The notes beneath the pieces are model-generated. The model made no database searches. It was not told the origin of the DNA and saw only the letters and a program-made list of their open reading frames with translations. This document shows, in pieces, positions 1 to 8,477 of a stretch of 64,000 nucleotides of DNA (its first letter is position 1; each line of letters starts with the position of its first letter). Source of the stretch: Methylobacterium sp. AMS5 (GTDB lineage Bacteria > Pseudomonadota > Alphaproteobacteria > Rhizobiales > Beijerinckiaceae); the NCBI RefSeq assembly GCF_001542815.1, contig NZ_CP006992.1:2361501-2425500 (forward strand). The letters run 5' to 3'. The position numbers were made by a program, and so were the translations under genes.

Positions 1-645
1 CTCGACCGCCCGCAGCATCGCCTGCGCCGGTTTGGCGGTGGGAGCGGCGATGATCGCCACCGCATCGACGCGCTTGCCCTCCAGCGCCGCGGTGATCTCG
101 GAGGCCTTGAGCGGTACGAGGCCGATGCGTCCCACCGCGAGGGGTTCGCTGCCGAGCGCCTCGGCTTCCGGGGCCGCCTTGAAGTCGTAGAAGTCGAGCA
201 GGCTCGTCAGAACCGGCAAGTCGGCCTCATGGCGCGTGACGACGCCGAGGCGCCGGGTCGAGAGATCCGAAAAACTCTCGATCTCGCCGGCTTCGGGGGC
301 GGCGATGATCAGCGCCTCGTCGTGAAGGATGGCCAGAGTCAGGCCGTTATCCGGCAGCTTCACATCGGGCCGCACCACGGCGAGGTCGGCGCGGCCCTTC
401 TCCAGGGCGGCGGCGCTGTCGCGCACGTCGTCGAAGGGCGCGACCTTCAGGCGCACGTCCTCGTGATTGCGGGTCAGCGCCCGCGCATAGGTCTCGATCA
501 GCCCCGCTTCGACCCCGTCGCGCGGGCCGACCGCCACCGTGAGCAGCGTGGGACGTGATAGGGTGACGACGAGGCCGGCCACGGCCGCGAACCCGAGGGC
601 CAGCAGCACGTAGAGCCATTCGCGCCTCATGAGCGTGGCCACCAT
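1..645 (-). CDS. TAXI-family TRAP transporter solute-binding protein (partial)
   Basis: The coding frame runs off the left edge, so only the N-terminal 215 residues are visible. There is an N-terminal membrane anchor or signal (about residues 10-27). It is followed by a periplasmic-binding-like domain in which the TAXI features VAVGPRDGVEAGLIETYARAL and a later KGRADLAVVRPD segment can be read. Proteins of this family bind a small solute in the periplasm for a TRAP permease, but many alphaproteobacterial copies are orphan membrane-anchored sensors. No permease is visible here. The start could be the ATG at 645 or the ATG at 630 that begins MRREW. It is divergent from recX with about 80 bp between them. 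The family call is fairly safe and the ligand is unknown. Confidence 0.72.
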   Translation of the reverse strand, partial: MVATLMRREWLYVLLALGFAAVAGLVVTLSRPTLLTVAVGPRDGVEAGLIETYARALTRNHEDVRLKVAPFDDVRDSAAALEKGRADLAVVRPDVKLPDNGLTLAILHDEALIIAAPEAGEIESFSDLSTRRLGVVTRHEADLPVLTSLLDFYDFKAAPEAEALGSEPLAVGRIGLVPLKASEITAALEGKRVDAVAIIAAPTAKPAQAMLRAVE

Positions 646-725
646 GCGGCGGCGGAGCCCTCGAAATCGCGTGCGATCCATCCGAGATTCATGAATCGAA
701 AACCTGTCCGGATCGTGAAGAACGA

Positions 726-1373
726 ATGATTGCGCGAACCGTTTCAAACCGACGTGATGGCTCAACAGATGGGCGACATGATGGGCGACCCGAAGCAAGG
801 GCCGAGCCGCCGGTCACGCCTGCGTGGCTGGAACGGGTGACGACGCATTATCTCGACCGCTACGGCGCCTCGTCCGAGATGCTGCGCCGGGTGCTCGCCC
901 GGCGCATCGAGCGCCGCTGCCGCTCCCGAGACGAGGATGCGAGCGCGCATGCCGGGCTGATCGAGGAGACGGTCGCCCGCGCGCAGAAGGCCGGGCTCGT
1001 GGACGATGCGCGCTTTGCCGCCGCCCGCCTGCGGGGCTTGAGGCGGCGCGGCACTTCGACCCGGCAGGCGCAGGCGCGGCTCGCCGCCAAGGGGATCGAC
1101 CGGGAGACGATCGCGGCGACCCTCGCCGAGGAGGACGAGACGGCCGAGACGCAAGAGGGCGAGGCCGACACCGAGGAGCGGGCGGCCCTCGCCTATGCCC
1201 GCCGCCGCCGCCTCGGCCCCTATCGCCGGCCGGAAACCCGCGAGGCCAACCGCGAGCGCGATCTCGCCGCCATGGCGCGGGCCGGTTTCTCCTACGCGCT
1301 CGCCAAGGCCGTGCTCGCCGGCGAGGCGCAGGAGCACGAGAACGCGGACGAGACATCCGTCGACCAAGAGTAA
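726..1373 (+). CDS. recX: RecX family regulatory protein
   Basis: This is a 215-residue basic, helical protein with the RecX repeat pattern. It has a tyrosine-rich N-terminal helix (THYLDRYGASSEMLRRVL) and a middle repeat with KAGLVDDARFAAARLRGLRRRGTS. A QARLAAKGIDRETI segment follows, and a final repeat carries RERDLAAMARAGFSYALAKAVL. RecX binds RecA filaments in the cytoplasm and inhibits or remodels them during SOS repair. The protein is longer than E. coli RecX (166 aa) because of an acidic insert near residues 137-150 and a low-complexity N-terminus, so the true start may lie further in. recA is not adjacent. An OsmC gene follows after 85 bp on the same strand. Confidence 0.85.
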   Translation: MIARTVSNRRDGSTDGRHDGRPEARAEPPVTPAWLERVTTHYLDRYGASSEMLRRVLARRIERRCRSRDEDASAHAGLIEETVARAQKAGLVDDARFAAARLRGLRRRGTSTRQAQARLAAKGIDRETIAATLAEEDETAETQEGEADTEERAALAYARRRRLGPYRRPETREANRERDLAAMARAGFSYALAKAVLAGEAQEHENADETSVDQE

Positions 1374-1458
1374 GGGATGCCCCTCGACATGCCCGCCCAC
1401 CGCTCCACGTCGAAGGCGACGCGGATCGCTTCCGCTTGAAGACGACGAGGACGACAGC

Positions 1459-1890
1459 ATGACCGACCGCCACGCGAGCGCCCACTGGGAAGGCGACGGC
1501 AAGACCGGCAAGGGCAAGATCACGACGCAATCCGGCGTGCTCTCGGACAATCCCTACGGTTTCAACACACGCTTCGAGAACGAGCCCGGCACCAACCCGG
1601 AAGAGTTGATCGCTGCGGCGCATGCGAGCTGCTTCACCATGGCGCTCGCCTTCCAGCTCCAATCGGCCGGCCTCACGGCAACCTCCCTCGATACCAAGGC
1701 GGTCGTCACGCTCGTGCAGGACGGCGACGGCTTCAAGGTCACGAAGTCGGCCCTCACCCTCAAGGCGGTGATCCCCGGGATCGATGGGGCGAAGTTCGAC
1801 GAACTCGCCGGCAATGCCGAGAAGGGCTGCCCGATCTCGAAGCTGCTCAACGCCGAGATCACCCTCGACAAGACGCTGAGCCCGAGCTGA
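1459..1890 (+). CDS. OsmC family peroxiredoxin-like protein
   Basis: This 143-residue protein matches the OsmC/Ohr fold, which reduces organic hydroperoxides with a pair of cysteines. The first cysteine lies in AAAHASCFTMALAF (about residue 58). The second is in NAEKGCPISKLL (about residue 124), giving the usual spacing. The conserved GTNPEELIAAAHASC segment identifies the OsmC subgroup (osmotically induced, YhfA-like) rather than Ohr. The start is the ATG at 1459; an upstream extension in the same frame is low complexity and unlikely. It is followed directly by a strong terminator, so the gene probably ends a short transcription unit with recX or stands alone. Confidence 0.9.
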   Translation: MTDRHASAHWEGDGKTGKGKITTQSGVLSDNPYGFNTRFENEPGTNPEELIAAAHASCFTMALAFQLQSAGLTATSLDTKAVVTLVQDGDGFKVTKSALTLKAVIPGIDGAKFDELAGNAEKGCPISKLLNAEITLDKTLSPS

Positions 1891-1910
1891 GCCTGAGCTG
1901 AGTGTTGCCG

Positions 1911-1947
1911 GCCCTCCCGTCGCGCTGCGCGGCGGGAGGGCGCTTTT
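1911..1947 (+). terminator. Rho-independent terminator after the OsmC gene
   Basis: GCCCTCCCG (1911-1919) pairs perfectly with CGGGAGGGC (1933-1941). The inner CGCG/CGCG pair closes a 3-nt loop, and a short T run (GCTTTT) follows. It lies 20 nt after the OsmC stop codon. Confidence 0.85.
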
Positions 1948-2007
1948 CCGGTGCGCGGGCCAACGCGCCGCATTGATCCGGGCGCGTACGCGTTCATCTT
2001 CCGTTCG

Positions 2008-3219
2008 ATGGACGAGAAGCTCGCGCGCAAGCTGCGCATCCTCGCGGATGCCGCCAAATACGATGCCTCCTGCTCTTCGTCGGGGGCGCCGAAGCGCAGG
2101 GCCGGCGCGGGGGAACTCGGCTCGACCACCGGGGCGGGGATCTGCCACGCCTACACCCCGGACGGGCGTTGCGTCTCGCTGCTGAAGATCCTGCTGACGA
2201 ATTACTGCCTGTTCGACTGCGCCTATTGCGTGAACCGGCGCTCCTCGAATGTCGCCCGTGCCCGCTTCTCGGTCGAGGAGGTGGTGACGCTGACGATCGA
2301 GTTCTACAAGCGCAACTACATCGAGGGTCTGTTTCTCTCGTCGGGCATCATCCGCTCGCCCGACTACACGATGGAGATGCTGACCCGCGTCGCCAAGAAG
2401 CTTCGGCGCGAGCACGGCTTTCGCGGCTACATCCACCTGAAGTCGATCCCCGAGGCGAGCCCCTGGCTGATCGAGGAGGCGGGGCTCTACGCCGACCGGC
2501 TCTCGATCAATCTCGAACTGCCGACGGAAGCGAGCCTCAACCGCCTCGCGCCGGAGAAGGACGGCGCGGCGATCGAGAGCGCGATGGGCCAGATCGGCGA
2601 GCGCATCGTCCAGGCCAAGGAGGAGCGCCGCCGCTTCTCGCCGGCCGGGCAATCGACGCAGGTGATCGTCGGGGCCGATGCCACCACCGACGAGGCGATG
2701 ATCCGCAAATCCGCGCTGCTCTACGGCACCTACGGCCTCAAGCGCGTCTACTACTCCGCCTTCAGCCCGATCCCCGATGCCTCCGCGGCCCTGCCGCTGC
2801 AGGCGCCGCCGCTGCGGCGCGAGCACCGGCTGTATCAGGCCGACTGGCTGATCCGTTATTACGAGTTCTCCCCCGACGACGTGGCCGGGGCGTCCGAGGA
2901 CGGTATGCTCGCCCTCGACATCGACCCCAAGCTCGCCTGGGCTCTGAAGAACCGGCACCGCTTTCCCGTCGATGTGAACCGCGCCGACCGCGAGATGCTG
3001 CTGCGGGTGCCCGGGCTCGGGGCGCGGGCGGTCGATGCCATCATCAAGGCGCGCCGCCACGGCCGCCTGCGCCTCGACGACGTCGCCCGGCTGAGTTCGG
3101 GGCTGAAGCGGGCGCGGCCCTTCCTCATCGCCGAGGATTTTCGCCCGACGACGCTGACCGACCGGCTCGATCTGCGGGCGAAGCTCGCGGAGCCGGCCGA
3201 GCAGTTGAGTCTGTTCTGA
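2008..3219 (+). CDS. Putative DNA modification/repair radical SAM protein (rSAM linked to UDG)
   Basis: This 403-residue protein has the radical SAM cluster motif CLFDCAYC (C67, C71, C74), which binds a 4Fe-4S cluster and S-adenosylmethionine. A TIM-barrel body follows. The C-terminus has a helix-hairpin-helix DNA-binding segment (about residues 321-350; VNRADREMLLRVPGLGARAV). This layout is that of the family known as rSAM_link_UDG (TIGR03916), which is nearly always encoded beside a UDG-superfamily protein, as here. Its stop codon overlaps the next gene's start by one base (TGATG), so translation is coupled. The chosen start at 2008 begins MDEKLARKLRILADA, the typical family N-terminus; an in-frame extension upstream is not needed. 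The reaction is not known; DNA repair or base modification is inferred from the HhH domain and the partner. Confidence 0.88.
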   Translation: MDEKLARKLRILADAAKYDASCSSSGAPKRRAGAGELGSTTGAGICHAYTPDGRCVSLLKILLTNYCLFDCAYCVNRRSSNVARARFSVEEVVTLTIEFYKRNYIEGLFLSSGIIRSPDYTMEMLTRVAKKLRREHGFRGYIHLKSIPEASPWLIEEAGLYADRLSINLELPTEASLNRLAPEKDGAAIESAMGQIGERIVQAKEERRRFSPAGQSTQVIVGADATTDEAMIRKSALLYGTYGLKRVYYSAFSPIPDASAALPLQAPPLRREHRLYQADWLIRYYEFSPDDVAGASEDGMLALDIDPKLAWALKNRHRFPVDVNRADREMLLRVPGLGARAVDAIIKARRHGRLRLDDVARLSSGLKRARPFLIAEDFRPTTLTDRLDLRAKLAEPAEQLSLF

Positions 3220-4673
3220 TGGGCGAGCCGTCGCGTGACCTTCCCCCAACGGAGCGGGCAGGGGATTTCGGCGGCATCCATGTCGTCAGCCTCGCCCCCG
3301 GTGCGGATCTGTCGGGGTTTCGCACCGCGGCGCGCCGCCTGATCGCGGCCGGGATCCCACCGAAAAACATCGTCTGGCAGACCGAGGCGCCGAGCCTGTT
3401 CGGTGCCGAGTCCGGCTCCGCGGACGGCCCGCCGTTGCAGCTTCCCCGCGCGGTGACCGAACTGATCCCGATGGTGGTGCCCCACCGCGATCCCGAGCGC
3501 TACGGCCTCCTCTACGCCCTGCTCTGGCGCGTCCTGCACGGTGAGCGGGCGTTGATGGATGTCCTGAGCGACCCGCTCGTCCACCGCCTCCACCGGATGC
3601 GCAAGGCGATCGGCCGCGACCTGCACAAGATGCACGCCTTCCTGCGCTTCCGCCGGGTGCCGGGGGAGGGGCCTGAGCGCTTCGTGGCGTGGTTCGAGCC
3701 CGACCACCACATTCTGGGGGCCGCCGCGCCCTTCTTCGTCGATCGCTTCCGCGCGCTGACATGGTCGATCCTGACGCCGGAAGGGTCGGCGCATTGGGAC
3801 GGCACGCTCCGCTTCGGTCCGCCCGGCCGCCGTGAGGACGTGCCCGACGGCGACGGCTTCGAGGCGGGCTGGCGCGACTACTACGAAAACACCTTCAATC
3901 CGGCCCGGCTCAACCTCGATGCCATGCGCGCCGAGATGCCCCGCAAATACTGGCGAAACATGCCGGAGACGGCGGCGATTCCCGCTCTCGTCCGGGCCGC
4001 GAGCGCACGCGCGCAGGCGATGATCGAGAAGGAGCCGACGATGCCGGTCAAGCGTGACCCCGTCCGCGCCGTGGCGAAGATGGCCCGGGACGAGCCGGAC
4101 TCGCTGGAAGCCCTCAACGCGATCATCGCCCGCTCCGAACCGCTGGTGCCCGGCGCCACCCAGGCCGTGCTCGGCCAAGGGCCGGTTGGAGCGCGGATCG
4201 CCTTCGTCGGCGAGCAACCGGGCGATCAGGAGGACCGCCAGGGCCGGCCCTTCGTCGGACCGGCGGGGCAGCTTCTCTCCCGCGCGCTGGAAGAGGCGGG
4301 GATCGACCGGGGGGAGGCCTACCTCACGAATGCGGTCAAGCACTTCAAGTTCACGCTGCGCGGCAAGCGCCGCATCCACGAGAAGCCGACGGCGGGCGAG
4401 GTGAGCCATTACCGCTGGTGGCTCGAGAAGGAGCTGGACTTCGTTGCCCCCAAACTCGTCGTGGCGCTGGGGGCCACCGCGGTGCTGTCGCTGACGGGCA
4501 AGCAGATCCCGATCACCCGCGCCCGCGGCCCCGCCGCGTTCGGGCGGTCGTTCGCGGGCTTCATCACGGTCCACCCCTCCTACCTGCTGCGCCTGCCCGA
4601 CGAGGCAGCGAAGGCGGCGGCCTACCAGGCCTTCGTCGATGACCTGCGGCGGGCCAATGCCCTCGCGGCCTGA
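3219..4673 (+). CDS. DUF4130-UdgX fusion: uracil-DNA binding/glycosylase-like protein without cysteines
   Basis: The protein is 484 residues. About residues 1-260 form the DUF4130 domain (TIGR03915, also linked to radical SAM genes). Residues 290-484 form a family-4-like uracil-DNA glycosylase of the UdgX type. The UDG motif GEQPGDQED is at 331-339. The UdgX signature KRRIH is at 383-387; in characterised UdgX its histidine forms a covalent bond to the deoxyribose after uracil excision. VHPSYLLR is at 451-458. The cysteines that normally bind the 4Fe-4S cluster are gone: the CxxC positions are A304 and E307, the later one is Y398, and no cysteine occurs anywhere in the protein. It is translationally coupled to the radical SAM gene. 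Activity on uracil-DNA is inferred from family membership. Confidence 0.88.
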   Translation: MGEPSRDLPPTERAGDFGGIHVVSLAPGADLSGFRTAARRLIAAGIPPKNIVWQTEAPSLFGAESGSADGPPLQLPRAVTELIPMVVPHRDPERYGLLYALLWRVLHGERALMDVLSDPLVHRLHRMRKAIGRDLHKMHAFLRFRRVPGEGPERFVAWFEPDHHILGAAAPFFVDRFRALTWSILTPEGSAHWDGTLRFGPPGRREDVPDGDGFEAGWRDYYENTFNPARLNLDAMRAEMPRKYWRNMPETAAIPALVRAASARAQAMIEKEPTMPVKRDPVRAVAKMARDEPDSLEALNAIIARSEPLVPGATQAVLGQGPVGARIAFVGEQPGDQEDRQGRPFVGPAGQLLSRALEEAGIDRGEAYLTNAVKHFKFTLRGKRRIHEKPTAGEVSHYRWWLEKELDFVAPKLVVALGATAVLSLTGKQIPITRARGPAAFGRSFAGFITVHPSYLLRLPDEAAKAAAYQAFVDDLRRANALAA

Positions 4674-4689
4674 GGCGAGCGCGTGTCCC

Positions 4690-4740
4690 AGAGCGCTTTT
4701 CGACGAAGTGGCGCCGGTACGGCGCGAGAAAGCCCGTTGA
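4690..4740. repeat. Possible degenerate palindromic intergenic repeat (single copy)
   Basis: The stretch begins GAGCGCTTTTCGACGAAG and later reads CGAGAAAGCCCG, giving imperfect complementary arms around GGCGCCGGTACGGCGC. It resembles a common alphaproteobacterial intergenic repeat from memory. Only one copy is visible here, so this is a weak call. It lies between the UdgX gene and the dehydrogenase gene. Confidence 0.3.
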
Positions 4741-4942
4741 CACAAAGACCAAGCGACGCCGGCCTGAGGCCATCAGGCCAGATACGTTTCTAAGAGGCGC
4801 CGGGAAGCTGAAAAACGATCAATTGTAAGCATCTCCAAACATCATCGATCAAGATCGAAACAAAACCCGCTATCCCGTGGATATACAGGCAGCGTGCGCA
4901 AGCATTCGCGCGTGTCCGAAAATAATCCTTGGGAGAGATCCG

Positions 4943-6115
4943 ATGAGAGCCCTCGTCTGGCACGGCACCCAGGACATCCGCTGCGATACGGTTCCCGATC
5001 CCGAAATCGAAGACGATCGCGACGCGATCATCAAGGTCACCGCCTGCGCCATCTGCGGCTCGGACCTCCATCTCTACAACCACTTCATCCCGGCGATGAA
5101 GAAGGGCGACATCCTCGGCCACGAGTTCATGGGCGAGGTGGTCGAGACCGGCCGCGGCCTGAACGGCGCGCTGAAGAAGGGTGACCGGGTCGTCATCCCG
5201 TTCACGATCATCTGCGGCGAGTGCGACCAGTGCAAGCGCGGCTTCTTCTCGGTCTGCGAGCGCTCGAACCGCAACCGGGATCTCGCCGCCAAGGTGTTCG
5301 GCCACACCACGGCGGGCCTGTTCGGCTACTCGCACCTCACCGGCGGCTATCCCGGCGGGCAGGCGGAATATGTGCGGGTGCCGTTCGCCGACAAGACGCA
5401 TATCAAGGTGCCGGATTCGCTCACCGACGAGCAGGTGCTGTTCCTCGGCGACATCTTCCCCACCGGCTGGCAGGCGGCGGTGCAGGCCGACATTCAGCCG
5501 CACGACACCGTGGCGATCTGGGGCGCGGGCCCGGTCGGGCAGATGGCGATCCGCTCGGCGATCCTGCTCGGCGCCAAGCAGGTGGTGTGCATCGACAGCG
5601 TGCCGGAGCGCCTCGACATGGCGCGGGCGGGTGGTGCGATCGTCATCGACAACAGCCGCGAGAGCGTGGTCGAGCGCTTGAACGAGCTGACCCACGGCAA
5701 GGGCCCGGAGAAGTGCATCGACGCGGTCGGCATGGAGGCGCATTCGCCCCGCGCCGTCGAGCAGGTCTATGACCGGGTGAAGCAGGCGATGATGCTGGAG
5801 AGCGATCGCGCCTCGGTGCTGCGGGAGATGATCTATGTCTGCCGCCCCGCCGGCATCCTCTCGATTCCCGGCGTCTATGGCGGCCTCGTCGACAAGATGC
5901 CGATGGGCGCGTTGATGAACAAGGGCCTGACGATCCGCGCCGGACAGACCCACGTGAACCGCTGGACCGACGACCTCGTGCGGCGGATCGAGGAGGGCCA
6001 GATCGATCCCTCCTTCGTCATCACCCACCGGGCCGGGCTGGAACAGGGCCCCGAGCTGTACCGGACGTTCCGGGACAAGAAGGACAACTGCATCAAGGTC
6101 GTGCTGCGGCCCTGA
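4943..6115 (+). CDS. Zinc-dependent alcohol dehydrogenase, glutathione-independent formaldehyde dehydrogenase-like
   Basis: This is a 390-residue medium-chain dehydrogenase. Catalytic zinc ligands are visible in CAICGSDLHLY and GHEFMGEVVETG. The structural-zinc cysteines lie in CGECDQCKRGFFSVCER. The Rossmann nucleotide-binding motif is GAGPVGQMA. The long insert with DRASVLREMIYVCRPAGILSIPGVYGG is typical of the FdhA-like/YdjJ subgroup, which includes glutathione-independent formaldehyde dehydrogenases. Several relatives of unknown substrate share it. The start at 4943 has a GGGAGAG ribosome site 8 nt upstream. The gene sits after a relatively AT-rich 270-bp leader and is followed 36 nt later by a small membrane-protein gene, probably in one operon. 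Formaldehyde or alcohol oxidation is plausible in a methylotroph, but the substrate is not shown by the sequence. Confidence 0.86.
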   Translation: MRALVWHGTQDIRCDTVPDPEIEDDRDAIIKVTACAICGSDLHLYNHFIPAMKKGDILGHEFMGEVVETGRGLNGALKKGDRVVIPFTIICGECDQCKRGFFSVCERSNRNRDLAAKVFGHTTAGLFGYSHLTGGYPGGQAEYVRVPFADKTHIKVPDSLTDEQVLFLGDIFPTGWQAAVQADIQPHDTVAIWGAGPVGQMAIRSAILLGAKQVVCIDSVPERLDMARAGGAIVIDNSRESVVERLNELTHGKGPEKCIDAVGMEAHSPRAVEQVYDRVKQAMMLESDRASVLREMIYVCRPAGILSIPGVYGGLVDKMPMGALMNKGLTIRAGQTHVNRWTDDLVRRIEEGQIDPSFVITHRAGLEQGPELYRTFRDKKDNCIKVVLRP

Positions 6116-6151
6116 CGGGCAAACCGATTCAATCTCGAAAGCGGAGGTGTC

Positions 6152-6736
6152 ATGGCCCGCGACAACGACAGATCGAACGGCGGCGCGCTCGCTCGGATCG
6201 CGCCCGATTCCCGACGACGGCCCGATCCGGCGACGGAAGGGCTGGCCCAGGGACTCGGCTGGTTCTCTCTCGGTCTCGGCGCTGCCGAGATCGTCGGCGG
6301 CGCGGCGATCGCCCGCTGGCTCGGCAAGCCCGAGCTGACTCCCGTCATCCACGCCTACGGCGTGCGCGAGATCGTCACCGGCGTCGGCATCCTCGGCACG
6401 CAGGATCCCACACCCTGGATCTGGGGGCGGGTCGGGGGTGATGCCGTCGATATCGCCACGGTGCTGCCGGCCCTGGAGGAGACCAACCCGAAACGGGGCA
6501 ACGCGATGATCGCGCTCATGGCCCTGGCCGGCGTCACCGCCCTCGATGTGGTCTGCGCCCACAACCTGTCGGAGGCGCCGCTCCGTCCCTCACGCCGGGT
6601 TCGCAGCGATTATGGGCGCCGCAGCGGCTTCCCGGAATCGCCCGAGGCGATGCGCGGCCGGGCCAGCGATTTCGAGCCGCCGCTCGACATCGTCGGGCCG
6701 CAGGCGATGCGGCCTTGGACGTCGGCCGAGGTGTAG
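6152..6736 (+). CDS. Small predicted membrane protein of unknown function
   Basis: The 194-residue protein has an arginine-rich N-terminus. Two or three hydrophobic segments follow: about 33-55 (GLGWFSLGLGAAEIVGGAAI), a weak one around 70-85 (YGVREIVTGVGILG), and about 115-132. The tail is charged and hydrophilic, about 60 residues. The YGVREI(V)TGVGIL motif recurs in alphaproteobacterial membrane proteins, often fused to or beside cyclase/dehydrase (SRPBCC) domains, but that partner is absent here. A strong GGAGGT ribosome site precedes the ATG. It lies 36 nt after the dehydrogenase and probably shares its transcript. No function can be assigned. Confidence 0.75.
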   Translation: MARDNDRSNGGALARIAPDSRRRPDPATEGLAQGLGWFSLGLGAAEIVGGAAIARWLGKPELTPVIHAYGVREIVTGVGILGTQDPTPWIWGRVGGDAVDIATVLPALEETNPKRGNAMIALMALAGVTALDVVCAHNLSEAPLRPSRRVRSDYGRRSGFPESPEAMRGRASDFEPPLDIVGPQAMRPWTSAEV

Positions 6737-6779
6737 GGCGCCGAGGCGGCGTACAAGCCGTCTCCGCGTTAAGGCCGGC

Positions 6780-8477
6780 TCAGGCGGCGAGGCGCTCCCG
6801 GTCCGCGCGGTAGCTGAGGATCAGGTGCTCCGGGATCATGCCGGCGGCCACCGCCACGGCGATCGCGCGCGGGCGTGCGATGCGCTTGGGCGCGACCAAG
6901 ATCTCGGGCAGGGGTTCGGCCGAGATTTCGGCCGAGATTTCGGGCAAGAGTTCGGGCAAGCGTTCCGGCAACGGTTCCGGAACGATCGCCGTCAGCGGCT
7001 CCGGCGAGGGCGCCGCGATCGGGGCCGGGATCGGCGCCGAGGCCGCGGCACGGTCGGCCATGAACTGCGCGATGATTGCGTCGGCGAGGCCGGCGAGCAC
7101 GATCTCGGCCGAATCCGGCACGATCGTCGCGTCCGGCCCGGCCGAGACCACGGTCGCACCGATCCGGTCTTCCGGCCGCGGCGCCAGCGGCCACGCGGTC
7201 GAGGCGTCGGGCATGTTCGGCTCCAACGTGGCGGAGGCCGGGGACAGGACGAGGATCTCGGAGGGCGCGGTTGCGGCGACGACCTCCACCGGCGCCGGTG
7301 CGGTGAGCAGGATGGCGGCCTCGCCCGTTTCCCGCGCCTGCGCCTCGGCCTGTTCGTGCGCCAGGATGCGGGCCTCGTCCCGGGCCGCCTCGGCCTCGAA
7401 GCGGGCGAGCAGCGCCATCAATCCGCGCGCTTCGGTGAAGGGCAGGGTCTCGCAGGCGGTCAGCGCCGCCTCGATCATCGAGCGGGCAAGACGCGGCCCG
7501 TCGATGCCGTTGCGGCCGTCGTTGGAATCGCGCCACACGGTCAGCGCGGCGCGCACCGCCGGCAGCAGCAGCTCGGGCAGTCCGGCGCGGCGATGCAGGG
7601 CGGAAAATCCCGCTCCGTGCGGCTCGCGCATCAGCCCGGCGACGCGGGCGCGGCTCAGTCCGCTCAACTCGGCCAGCGCCATCTCCGCGAAGGGCAGGCG
7701 CAGGGAGAGAACCGCCCGCAGCATCAGCCCGGCGGTGAGCTGCTCCTGCACCCGCAGATGCGCGACGAGCCGGGCGAGCCCGGCTTCCCCGGCCTCGTCG
7801 CTGAGCGCCAGCGCCGCGGCGTCGCGGGCCTCGCGGGCGGTGCGGGCGCCGCGCTCGGAGCTGATCCAGCCGGCATCCTGGCCGAAGCGCGAGAGCTGCT
7901 CGGCGATCAGGGTGACGATGGCGTGGCGGACCTCGATGGCGAGATCAGTGCGCGCGAGCAGGGCTTGGCGCAGGGTCGCGTCGTCGCCGTGCCGCTCGAC
8001 CATCCGCAGCAGCGCGGGGGTGCCGATCGCGGCGAAGGGATTCTGTGCCAGGGCGATGAGCGAGGGGGCGCCGCCCACCTCCGCCAGGGCGGCGGCGACC
8101 GGCTTCGACAGGTCGAGCCGCCCGGCCACCGCGGTGCGGGTTTCCTCGCAGCCCATCGCGACGCAATCCACGAGGTCGGCATCCATCAGCACGGGCGAGC
8201 GCGCCAGGACGAGGCAGGCGATGTCCGGCTGGTCGGAGGCGAGCGCCACGATCAGCGGGCGCGGTGCCTGATCCGAGTCGGCGCAGGCCTGCGCCAGGGC
8301 CCGGCGCACCGCCGCGGCGGGGTCGTCGAGCAGGGCGAGCAGGGCCGTCTTGGCTTCCCAAGCCGCCTCCGGGCCCAGCGTGCCCTGGAGGTAGCTGCGC
8401 GTCAGCGCGCCCGCGGCCTCGGCGCGCCGCTCGGGGGATGCGTTCTGGGTGAGGGTGAGGAACTGGCGGAGGATCAT
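6780..8477 (-). CDS. DUF2336 domain-containing protein
   Basis: This is a 565-residue, mostly alpha-helical protein. Residues 1 to about 360 carry HEAT-like helical repeats rich in Ala, Leu and Arg (for example DDPAAAVRRALAQACADS), the pattern of DUF2336. About residues 385-530 form a low-complexity Pro/Glu/Ala linker with short tandem repeats (LPERLPELLPEIS, then AEISAEPLPEI). It ends in a short conserved tail containing MIPEHLILSYRADRERLAA. Its start codon overlaps the stop codon of the upstream transglycosylase gene by 4 nt (ATGA), so the two are translationally coupled. Function is unknown; HEAT repeats suggest protein binding. The linker length may vary between strains. Confidence 0.85.
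   Translation of the reverse strand: MILRQFLTLTQNASPERRAEAAGALTRSYLQGTLGPEAAWEAKTALLALLDDPAAAVRRALAQACADSDQAPRPLIVALASDQPDIACLVLARSPVLMDADLVDCVAMGCEETRTAVAGRLDLSKPVAAALAEVGGAPSLIALAQNPFAAIGTPALLRMVERHGDDATLRQALLARTDLAIEVRHAIVTLIAEQLSRFGQDAGWISSERGARTAREARDAAALALSDEAGEAGLARLVAHLRVQEQLTAGLMLRAVLSLRLPFAEMALAELSGLSRARVAGLMREPHGAGFSALHRRAGLPELLLPAVRAALTVWRDSNDGRNGIDGPRLARSMIEAALTACETLPFTEARGLMALLARFEAEAARDEARILAHEQAEAQARETGEAAILLTAPAPVEVVAATAPSEILVLSPASATLEPNMPDASTAWPLAPRPEDRIGATVVSAGPDATIVPDSAEIVLAGLADAIIAQFMADRAAASAPIPAPIAAPSPEPLTAIVPEPLPERLPELLPEISAEISAEPLPEILVAPKRIARPRAIAVAVAAGMIPEHLILSYRADRERLAA

Noticed and set aside
229..558. Open frame on the plus strand at the left edge
   Set aside because: It is antisense to the TAXI-family binding protein, which has a proper signal and domain pattern; composition is typical of GC-rich antisense frames.
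814..3249. Long open frame of 811 codons on the minus strand across recX, OsmC and radical SAM genes
   Set aside because: Antisense to three clearly identified genes. In this high-GC sequence the antisense frames stay open by codon bias.
4737..4760. TTGACA at 4737 as a promoter of the dehydrogenase gene
   Set aside because: No recognisable -10 lies at 16-18 nt spacing and the region is part of a palindrome-like sequence.
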